Positions 58,327 to 64,000 of a stretch of DNA of 64,000 nt are shown here, piece after piece. The stretch lies in the NCBI GenBank assembly GCA_900314655.1, contig OMWC01000005.1, positions 81,840 to 145,839 on the forward strand. Direction: 5' to 3'. Position numbers and translations under genes: made by a program. The notes under the pieces were generated by a model. It was not told the origin of the DNA. It did no database searches and was given only the letters and a program-made list of their open reading frames with translations. Within the stretch, counting starts at the first letter, position 1. Each line of letters begins with the position of its first letter. Source of the DNA: an uncultured Prevotellaceae bacterium. Lineage in GTDB: Bacteria > Bacteroidota > Bacteroidia > Bacteroidales > Bacteroidaceae.

Positions 58327-59767
58327 AGTTATCCGTGCGGAAGGGGAACAGCGGAAGACCGGCTGCATTCTTCAGGTTGCCAATCTGGAAATTCTTGAAA
58401 CAGTAGCGGATGGCTACGGGCTTCTTCACTTCGGGAGAAGAGATCCGGATGGTTTCGTCCCAGTAACCGCCACCGGGCTGCCAGAAGTGTACGGCCTTGG
58501 CCGGATGGAACACACGGTCTTCGCCGGCAAGTTCAAATCCCTGGATGTCTTCGAATCGGCTGATGGCGCCAAGCGTGTTGTCGAGGTGGATATCTACGAA
58601 GTCGCCCGTCACCTTCATGTCCTTAAACGATGGACTCATGCAGCCCACGGCCTGCATCCCGTAGGTTTTGTTCAGCGCGAGATAGGCCAGTCGCTGACCT
58701 ACGGGTTTCTTCTGTGCCGGGTGAATCTGCGTGGTCTCGTAGGGGTAGGCCAGATCGTTCGTGCAGACCAGACCGCTGTTGGGGATTATTTTCGAAGCCT
58801 TATATTGCTGTTCGCGCAGGCGAGCTCCGTTGTCGGCGTTGATATTGTCGTAATGATAGGGCGCAATCTCCACGAAATAGAAAGGAATCTCCCCCAGTCC
58901 GAACTGGCTGCGCCATTGATCTACGAGAATCTTCATCCTTTCAGAGTATTGGTCGCCGGGGTCACCCACGTTGGAACAGCCCTGATAGTAGAGTATTCCC
59001 TTCACGGTATAGTTCAGGATGGGATTGAACGTGCCGTTGCCCCAGAGCATGGCGCGGTGGTAGTCCCATTCTTTCTTGAAGGCCACGATGCCGGCAGAGT
59101 CTGTCGGCTCCTTGGTATATTTCTGGAGATTCTCCTTCGTCAGCCAGCTTTCCACGCGGCTGCCACCCTTGTTGGCCATGATGAGGCCCACGGGAACGTC
59201 GAGTGCCTTGTTGATAACCTGGGCGAAGAAGTAGCCAGTGGCCGAAGCTTCTCCTACCGTCTGAGGCGAAACGGCATTCCACTTCGTGGGTTGTGAGTTC
59301 CACTGGGGTTCCATGTGCATCACCGATGGAATCTTCACATAATGCACATAGCGGTATTGGTTGGCCGTGACCACTGCGTCGTTATATCCTTCCACCGGGC
59401 AGTTGCCAAATCCTTTCACGGGCATCTCCATGTTCGATTGTCCGGCGCAGACCCACACCTCGCCAATCAGAACGTCGTTGACGGTCAGCCGCTCGCCGTC
59501 GTCGAAGGTGACGCTATAGCTATTGTAGGAAGCTGCCGGAGTTTTCACTTTCACGATGAAATCGCCTTTTTTTGAGGCTTTGGCCGTGTAAACGGCATTG
59601 TCCCACGATGTGGTGACCTTCACTTCCTTAGCGGTAGTCTTGCCCCACAGTCTTGCCTCTGTGTTCTGCTGAAGAATCATGTTGTCGCCCAGACAGTAGG
59701 GCAGCGTCACTTTGGCCTGTGCGCTCATGGCGAGCGCCACCGTGGCCGTCAGAATTAATTTTCTCAT
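58322..59767 (-). CDS. Secreted SGNH carbohydrate esterase (sialate O-acetylesterase-like)
   Basis: 481 residues with a signal peptide (MRKLILTATVALAMSAQA). An N-terminal beta domain (LPYCLGDNMILQQNTEARLWG) is followed by the SGNH core: VWVCAGQSNMEMP (catalytic Ser, ~108), IMANKGGSRVESWL, and the late QIHPAQKKPVGQRLA (catalytic His, ~355). The family removes acetyl groups from sialic acid, xylan or pectin. Near a pectin locus, acetyl-pectin or xylan is plausible. Divergent from the hydrolase at 59851. Confidence 0.9.
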   Translation of the reverse strand: MRKLILTATVALAMSAQAKVTLPYCLGDNMILQQNTEARLWGKTTAKEVKVTTSWDNAVYTAKASKKGDFIVKVKTPAASYNSYSVTFDDGERLTVNDVLIGEVWVCAGQSNMEMPVKGFGNCPVEGYNDAVVTANQYRYVHYVKIPSVMHMEPQWNSQPTKWNAVSPQTVGEASATGYFFAQVINKALDVPVGLIMANKGGSRVESWLTKENLQKYTKEPTDSAGIVAFKKEWDYHRAMLWGNGTFNPILNYTVKGILYYQGCSNVGDPGDQYSERMKILVDQWRSQFGLGEIPFYFVEIAPYHYDNINADNGARLREQQYKASKIIPNSGLVCTNDLAYPYETTQIHPAQKKPVGQRLAYLALNKTYGMQAVGCMSPSFKDMKVTGDFVDIHLDNTLGAISRFEDIQGFELAGEDRVFHPAKAVHFWQPGGGYWDETIRISSPEVKKPVAIRYCFKNFQIGNLKNAAGLPLFPFRTDNW

Positions 59768-59793
59768 AATGCTAATAGTTTATAAACTTTTTG

Positions 59794-59801
59794 CAAAGGT
59801 A
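59794..59801 (-). promoter_or_regulatory. -7 promoter element of the SGNH esterase gene
   Basis: TACCTTTG on the minus strand, 26 bp before the ATG; it sits ~20 bp from the divergent -7 box. Confidence 0.55.
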
Positions 59802-59823
59802 CTATATTTTATTGTTATTTTAT

Positions 59824-59831
59824 TATCTTTG
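59824..59831 (+). promoter_or_regulatory. -7 promoter element of the alpha/beta hydrolase gene
   Basis: TATCTTTG on the plus strand, 19 bp before the ATG at 59851, so the leader is very short. Confidence 0.6.
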
Positions 59832-59850
59832 CAGCCAAAACATTTTAAGT

Positions 59851-60669
59851 ATGAGACATTTATTAATCCTAATCGCCATGATGGCAACTACATTGACGGC
59901 TCAGGCCGATAAACCTTTCGAACTGAATCTGTGGCAGGGTAAGCCCAAAGTGAAGAGCTCCGATCCCAATGATACGGCAAAAATATACGTGTATCTGCCT
60001 AATAAAAGTCAGGCCACGCGCCGTGCCGTGGTGATCTGTCCGGGCGGTGGCTATTCCCATTTGGCCATGGATCATGAAGGCAAGCAGGTGGCCGAATGGC
60101 TCAATCAGATTGGTATAGCCGGCATCGTACTGAAATACCGCATGCCTCACGGCAAGCGCGAAGTGCCTATCTCCGATGCGGAGGAAGCCCTTCGGCTCGT
60201 ACGTGCCAATGCTGCGCAATGGAATATCAATCCCAATGACGTAGGCATCATGGGTTCTTCGGCTGGCGGTCATCTGGCCTCCACCATTGCCACGCACGCC
60301 AAGAAAGGCGAAGCTCCCAATTTCCAGATTCTTTTCTATCCGGTGATTACGATGATGCCCGACATCACGCACAAGGGTTCTCACGACAATCTCTTGGGTG
60401 CTGACGCCAAGGCCCGCTATGAGAAGGAATATTCCAACGATCTGCAGGTTAGCCGATTGACGCCCCGGGCTTGGATTGCCCTTAGTGATGACGACCATGC
60501 CGTCTTGCCTGCCAATGGTGTCAGCTACTATCAGGCTTGCTACAAGCACGATGTGCCCGCCTCGCTGCATGTCTATCCTTCTGGAGGTCATGGCTGGGGC
60601 ATGCGCTCCTCGTTCAAGTATCACATCGAAATGCTGCTCGAACTGAAAGCCTGGCTCCAGAGCTTCTAA
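59851..60669 (+). CDS. Secreted alpha/beta hydrolase, acetylesterase (BD-FAE/Axe-like)
   Basis: 272 residues from the ATG at 59851 with a signal peptide (MRHLLILIAMMATTLTAQA); the longer frame start lies upstream of the promoter. Oxyanion-hole CPGGGYSHLAMDHEG (~65), nucleophile GSSAGGHLAS (~140), Asp in ALSDDDHAV (~218), His in YPSGGHGWG (~247). The family contains acetyl-xylan and acetyl-pectin esterases, consistent with the divergent SGNH esterase. Confidence 0.92.
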   Translation: MRHLLILIAMMATTLTAQADKPFELNLWQGKPKVKSSDPNDTAKIYVYLPNKSQATRRAVVICPGGGYSHLAMDHEGKQVAEWLNQIGIAGIVLKYRMPHGKREVPISDAEEALRLVRANAAQWNINPNDVGIMGSSAGGHLASTIATHAKKGEAPNFQILFYPVITMMPDITHKGSHDNLLGADAKARYEKEYSNDLQVSRLTPRAWIALSDDDHAVLPANGVSYYQACYKHDVPASLHVYPSGGHGWGMRSSFKYHIEMLLELKAWLQSF

Positions 60670-60675
60670 AAAAAA

Positions 60676-60708
60676 GAAGACCCACCCCGGCCCTACCTAT
60701 GAGGGAGA
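60676..60708. repeat. C/G-rich palindromic repeat after the esterase gene
   Basis: A GACCCACCCCGGCCCTACCT arm followed by ATGAGGGAG. It is similar in composition to the copies at 9303, 9400 and 45576, with a weaker stem. Confidence 0.5.
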
Positions 60709-60733
60709 ACGGATGGACAAGATAATCTCTGTT

Positions 60734-60866
60734 CGGCCGAATTTGCAATTCGGCCGCTGCGAGTTGGGGGATTTGCAATCCCCCCTTCCTTCGCAGTAAT
60801 TTACCGACGTATGTAATCGAATTAAAAATTCTTATACTCACGGCAGGCGAATTACAAATTCGCCTG
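60734..60866. repeat. Cluster of three REP-like palindromes
   Basis: CGGCCGAATT-TGC-AATTCGGCCG (60734-60756), GGGGGATT-TGC-AATCCCCC (60766-60784, nested in CTGCGA/TCGCAG) and CAGGCGAATT-ACA-AATTCGCCTG (60844-60866). Perfect stems with a shared ATT-NNN-AAT core resemble REP elements mobilised by REP-associated IS200-type transposases. No transposase is in the window. The 328-bp interval 60670-60997 holds no gene. Confidence 0.8.
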
Positions 60867-60997
60867 AACGGAGAGTTCCACTTTACGTGAGTTAAACGAG
60901 CAACTTCGTAACACAAGATTGCCTGGAAACAACTGGCGAGTAAACGATCCTGGACATTTACATTTGAAAAGAAGATAATATAGTATATAATTGAAAA

Positions 60998-61378
60998 ATG
61001 AAGTATTTGAAATTTTTAGAGAAAAGAGTATCAAACACGGAGGAGAAAGATTCTTTTTTGTATAAACTTTTGCGTAAAGCAATTAGTTTTATCTTCCCAA
61101 ATCCGAATCCAGATTTTGATCACTTGTATTGTTTGGTAGAAACGTGGTATATCGAATATGACGAGACGTGTGAAAAAGACGGAACTGTTCGCGAAGTGGG
61201 AAGAGATACTTTTGGAAGAATTATCGTGAAAGACCCTGATGAGAGAAATTATGGCTTTTGGAATGATACGAATATGGGGCTTAACGATTTTATCATGCAT
61301 AAGCATGCCGAATATATTAGCCAAGAAGAGTTTGAATCCGCCTGGAGTGAGAAACTCGTAAAAATTGACGAAACTTAA
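60998..61378 (+). CDS. Hypothetical protein
   Basis: 126 residues, cytoplasmic, no signal peptide. N-terminal basic helix, then a beta-rich part with LVETWYIEYDETCEKDGTVR (~45-64), EVGRDTFGRIIVKDPDERNY and GFWNDTNM. I do not recognise the family; the W-I-E-x-D...REVG-D-x-x-G pattern recalls small orphan proteins sometimes seen near secretion-system toxins. Low G+C and flanking palindromes suggest recent acquisition. Confidence 0.6.
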   Translation: MKYLKFLEKRVSNTEEKDSFLYKLLRKAISFIFPNPNPDFDHLYCLVETWYIEYDETCEKDGTVREVGRDTFGRIIVKDPDERNYGFWNDTNMGLNDFIMHKHAEYISQEEFESAWSEKLVKIDET

Positions 61379-61389
61379 AAATCGCCGGA

Positions 61390-61442
61390 GATTACGGGGT
61401 CGGTTCCCCGTTCACATGCTCACAAGGGGTCTGTCCCCCTGT
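61390..61442. repeat. Dispersed palindromic repeat, copy 1
   Basis: GATTACGGGGTCGGTTCCCC GTTCACAT (61390-61417) followed by TGCTCACAAGGGGTCTGTCC CCCTGT (61417-61442). The first half recurs at 63739-63766 and the second half, identical over 26 bp, at 63109-63134. The 224-bp gap to the next gene holds only this and a promoter. Confidence 0.85.
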
Positions 61443-61506
61443 ACTTTAAAAATCGCCCATTTCATCGGAAGCAAATCACTTTGTTTACTTTTGTTAAGTT
61501 GTTTTT

Positions 61507-61537
61507 TTTGCAGATTGAATTAAAATGAATAACTTTG
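61507..61537 (+). promoter_or_regulatory. Promoter of the secreted protein gene at 61603
   Basis: TTTG (61507-61510), 19-bp spacer, TAACTTTG (61530-61537): full consensus. The leader is ~60 nt. Confidence 0.7.
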
Positions 61538-61602
61538 CATTAAATTGATAATTATGAATATCACCGTCATCTGTTCGCAAAAACAATATTAAAGAATAAG
61601 AT

Positions 61603-62286
61603 ATGAAAAAAAATTTGTTTATTTTTATTTGTTGCATTCTCGTATGCAGAGTAGCCATAGCACAGGAGCAAGAAGGTAAGAAAGAAAAGATTGTGAACAA
61701 TGTGCCTCACGCCATTGTCTATTTGAAAGATGGTACGACTGCTGAAGGTTATCTTCAGAATTTCGTTAAATTTATGTATAGCATTTATCGTATACCCAGT
61801 GCATCGGACTCGGAGATAGTATTAAAGCCAGACGCAAAGCTTTTTACTAAAAGTAGTAAGTTTAAAAACTGTGACATCGACAGTATGGCAATGTGGTATG
61901 ACAAATATCCCGATATGAAAACAAAATGGGAACCACAGTTCGTTGACTTCACATTCGGGAATAATGTTTCAGAACTTGATACCCATCCTACTATGGTTGG
62001 CCTCGAATATCAAGGAAAACATGTGAAGGGATATATTTCCTATCATATGCTGTACGGCTTCAAACTCCTGTATAAGACAGACGAAATGCCATGTGCCAAA
62101 GCTTTTGTCAAACCCGAAGAAAAATTCAGTGAAAAGCGCAGGAAGACCCTCTTGGAAACATTTAATATGTACCCCGAGATGGAGGCATATATCAAAGGAT
62201 TAACTAAAAAGGAATTCAAGGAAGATCGGCTTTGCATACTGAGAAAACTGGATGATATACTTTCTGCCAGCAATGCTCATAAATAG
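61603..62286 (+). CDS. Hypothetical secreted protein
   Basis: 227 residues with a signal peptide (MKKNLFIFICCILVCRVAIA). The mature part has a beta-rich first half (AIVYLKDGTTAEGYLQNFV, SEIVLKPDAKLFTKSSKFK) resembling a small DUF domain of unknown role in Bacteroidota, and a helical, charged C-terminus. I cannot name a family. It is followed by its neighbour barrel gene after 53 bp with a separate -7 box. Confidence 0.65.
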   Translation: MKKNLFIFICCILVCRVAIAQEQEGKKEKIVNNVPHAIVYLKDGTTAEGYLQNFVKFMYSIYRIPSASDSEIVLKPDAKLFTKSSKFKNCDIDSMAMWYDKYPDMKTKWEPQFVDFTFGNNVSELDTHPTMVGLEYQGKHVKGYISYHMLYGFKLLYKTDEMPCAKAFVKPEEKFSEKRRKTLLETFNMYPEMEAYIKGLTKKEFKEDRLCILRKLDDILSASNAHK

Positions 62287-62308
62287 TTAGTTAATTAGGA
62301 ATAAGTTA

Positions 62309-62316
62309 TACTTTTG
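62309..62316 (+). promoter_or_regulatory. -7 promoter element of the beta-barrel gene
   Basis: TACTTTTG, 24 bp before the ATG at 62340; no -33 TTTG at the expected place. Confidence 0.5.
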
Positions 62317-62339
62317 CTGTGAAAATAAATTAGAGACGT

Positions 62340-63074
62340 ATGAAGAAATCTTTTTTTGCATTGTTATTGTTCGGAGTATTGCCTTTGGCTGTTTCAGCAC
62401 AAAATCCCAAGGGCAGGTTTTCTGTGACGCCTATGGCGGGTATAAACGTGACGGGATTGAGCGGAGGAACGCTTGATGCTTACAAATACAAGGTGCGCAT
62501 GACAGCCGGCGCAGAAGCCGAATACGCCGTGAACGACTGGCTGGGCCTCTCGCTGGGTGCCTTCTATTCTCAACAAGGAGCCAATATTGACTGGGCTTCC
62601 GCTGGTACGATTATTGACGCAGAAGGTGTAGAATATTACGCCGGAACGGAGATGGACGGCAAACTGCATTGCGACTATCTGAATTTCCCGCTGCTTGCCA
62701 ATATCTATATTCCTCAGGTGAAAGGACTTGCTGTCAAGATAGGTCTGCAGATGGGGGTGCTGGTAAACGACAAAATAGAAGTAGCAACGCATATGGCTGC
62801 TGTTCCCTCAGATTGGTCTGAATACGGCGAACTCTCGTTTGAACAACGGTATGCAGATTTGACCAAGCAAGTTTTTAGTAGTATAAGAATGACAGGTGTC
62901 AGCAATTCCATTGACTTCGGCATTCCCGTAGGCTTGTCGTATGAATACAAGAACATCACACTGAATGCCCGCTATTATTTCGGCCTGAGGAAAGTGGACA
63001 GCACGGAAGATCCTGACAAGGCTCATAACCGTTATCTCTCCGTCACGTTGGGTTATCGGTTCCATCTGAAATGA
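62340..63074 (+). CDS. Outer-membrane beta-barrel protein (PorT-like family)
   Basis: 244 residues with a signal peptide (MKKSFFALLLFGVLPLAVSAQ). Eight-strand-type barrel signatures: RFSVTPMAGINVTGLSG, NDWLGLSLGAFYSQQGANID, LNFPLLANIYIPQVKGLAVK and a C-terminal YLSVTLGYRFHLK with alternating aromatic/hydrophobic residues. It belongs to the broad outer-membrane beta-barrel group; its role is unknown. Confidence 0.85.
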   Translation: MKKSFFALLLFGVLPLAVSAQNPKGRFSVTPMAGINVTGLSGGTLDAYKYKVRMTAGAEAEYAVNDWLGLSLGAFYSQQGANIDWASAGTIIDAEGVEYYAGTEMDGKLHCDYLNFPLLANIYIPQVKGLAVKIGLQMGVLVNDKIEVATHMAAVPSDWSEYGELSFEQRYADLTKQVFSSIRMTGVSNSIDFGIPVGLSYEYKNITLNARYYFGLRKVDSTEDPDKAHNRYLSVTLGYRFHLK

Positions 63075-63134
63075 ACACAGTCCCAGAATCACAGGGACTG
63101 GTTTGAAGTGCTCACAAGGGGTCTGTCCCCCTGT
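63075..63134. repeat. Dispersed palindromic repeat, copy 2
   Basis: CAGTCCC...GGGACTG stem, then the 26-bp block TGCTCACAAGGGGTCTGTCC CCCTGT (63109-63134), identical to 61417-61442. GTTTGAAG upstream and CTTCAAAC downstream of the block form an outer stem. Confidence 0.85.
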
Positions 63135-63233
63135 GCTTCAAACCATATAGACCTTTGGAATAAGGGAAAATCTGGTTCTGGAATATATATGTCAGAAGAT
63201 GTTTGGTTTTGGTATATAAAATAGTTTATAATT

Positions 63234-63725
63234 ATGAGAAAATTATTTTTAATTATCTGTATGATAGTATTTGCCAACTACGCTAATAATATACTAGCGG
63301 GCAACGGTGATAAAGCATGGATCTCGGAGCGGTTTGCACTCCAGATCATTAACAAGAAGAACCTGCAAAGCAAGTATATCTTCCCTATTGTAGGTTTTGA
63401 AACACATAATGGATGCTTATATATCCTTACTTATGGTGGAGAGATACAACCTGTCGCGACAAAGACGACTAAAGAGGGGATGCTTTTATCTAACTTCCAA
63501 TATACAATCAACTTGTCTTCTTGGCCAAAATGGCAAATTGAAAAGTACAGCAAATCCAAAGTATATTATCAATATGTCGGGGATAAGATTGAAGTAGAAA
63601 TAAAGACAGGGAAATATACTGAACATTTATCTTTTACAAGTAATGTGTATGGAAGCAGATTTCGGAATTTGCTTGAATTTAAAGGATGGCTATTGGATTT
63701 TTTATTGCCAACAATTAAAAGATAG
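63234..63725 (+). CDS. Hypothetical secreted protein
   Basis: 163 residues with a signal peptide (MRKLFLIICMIVFANYANNI, cut near LAGNG). The mature part is beta-rich (GFETHNGCLYILTYGGEIQP, EVEIKTGKYTEHLSFTSNVY). I recognise no family. Low G+C, surrounded by palindromic repeats, and without neighbours of known function. Confidence 0.6.
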   Translation: MRKLFLIICMIVFANYANNILAGNGDKAWISERFALQIINKKNLQSKYIFPIVGFETHNGCLYILTYGGEIQPVATKTTKEGMLLSNFQYTINLSSWPKWQIEKYSKSKVYYQYVGDKIEVEIKTGKYTEHLSFTSNVYGSRFRNLLEFKGWLLDFLLPTIKR

Positions 63726-63738
63726 CAGAATCACCGTG

Positions 63739-63766
63739 GATTACGGGATCGGTTCTCCGTTCACAT
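63739..63766. repeat. Dispersed palindromic repeat, copy 3 (half)
   Basis: GATTACGGGATCGGTTCTCC GTTCACAT matches 61390-61417 at 26 of 28 positions. Confidence 0.85.
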
Positions 63767-63793
63767 AATACACGCAAGAAAAATTTTTCCTGT

Positions 63794-63894
63794 TTTTGCT
63801 ATCACTGCTATCACTAAAATCAGTAAATGATTGGCCTGCAATAAGTTGCTGAGAAAATTTTAGTGATAGCACAGGTGATAGCAGTGATAGCAAA
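63794..63894. repeat. Inverted repeat built from 9-bp direct repeats
   Basis: The left arm (63794-63820) contains TGCTATCAC twice; the right arm (63857-63894) contains the complementary GTGATAGCA units three times, one of them with an extra 11-bp insertion. The 36-bp centre has no ORF. The 275 bases from 63726 to 64000 hold no gene. Confidence 0.8.
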
Positions 63895-64000
63895 ACGCCG
63901 ATTGACTCGTCCTGAATAAGGTTGATGGTTAAACTAATATAATCCCGGTATAGGTTGTCAAGTTATTTCTCATACCTTCTTAATCCTGTAATCGGTTTAC

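Overview
The window looks like a chromosome segment from a Bacteroidales bacterium, most probably a plant-polysaccharide-degrading Prevotella/Segatella-type organism. The evidence is a SusC/SusD pair with a hybrid two-component regulator, an S46 dipeptidyl-peptidase, secreted GH2/GH28/GH105/GH43/PL11/PL22 enzymes, and promoters of the TTTG-N19-TAnnTTTG type. No taxonomic marker was searched, so the genus is an inference from gene content.

Layout. 1-3366: the 3' part of a DEAD-box RNA helicase and a TGS-domain nucleoside kinase. 3374-6339 (minus): a partner-switching module made of a membrane sensor with SpoIIE phosphatase and HATPase domains in one chain, a STAS protein, and a coiled-coil AraC-type regulator. 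6495-14262 (minus): SpmA/SpmB-type transporter, polysaccharide flippase, DPP7-like peptidase and a secreted GH2. 14340-42526: a large pectin locus aimed at rhamnogalacturonan I and homogalacturonan fragments. Its minus-strand enzyme operon (PL11, beta-propeller/DUF362, GH28, GH105, GH2, GH43) diverges from susCD. It also holds the hybrid regulator (HTCS), another GH2 and GH28, L-rhamnose mutarotase, a secreted alpha/beta hydrolase and a PL22 oligogalacturonate lyase. 42527-43194 is a gene-free nest of repeats. 43195-47930: accessory genes (DUF3089 hydrolase, a deoxyribosyltransferase-like/NUDIX/Vsr operon, a three-gene HipBST-like toxin-antitoxin) ending at a tRNA-Met. 48073-59767: mostly housekeeping genes (HAD, ribF, CPBP protease, ECF sigma factor, argB, speA, aroK, topA, NUDIX) plus a four-helix-bundle gene and a carbohydrate esterase. 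59851-64000: an esterase, small orphan secreted proteins, an outer-membrane barrel, and several families of palindromic intergenic repeats.

How the genes work together. The HTCS probably senses a pectic oligosaccharide in the periplasm and activates susCD through three GTACAAAAA(T/G) repeats placed 31 and 21 bp apart just upstream of the susC promoter. SusCD imports RG-I fragments. PL11 cuts the backbone, GH105 removes the unsaturated uronyl end, GH28 and PL22 handle galacturonan, the GH2 and GH43 enzymes trim galactan/arabinan side chains, and RhaM interconverts the released rhamnose anomers.

The most unusual signal is a family of degenerate 7-bp arrays (for example TTGATGG, TTTATGG, TTGGGTG, CACCCAA). 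They lie at gene boundaries and also inside coding sequence, where they encode similar heptapeptides in unrelated proteins. One pair, in inverted orientation, brackets the small four-helix-bundle gene at 57899-58252. Other points worth following are an octamer-built ladder of mini-ORFs before a GH2 gene, a palindromic repeat inserted in the zinc site of Vsr, helically phased operator-like repeats before hipBST, and a promoter embedded in a palindrome that would give a nearly leaderless mRNA.
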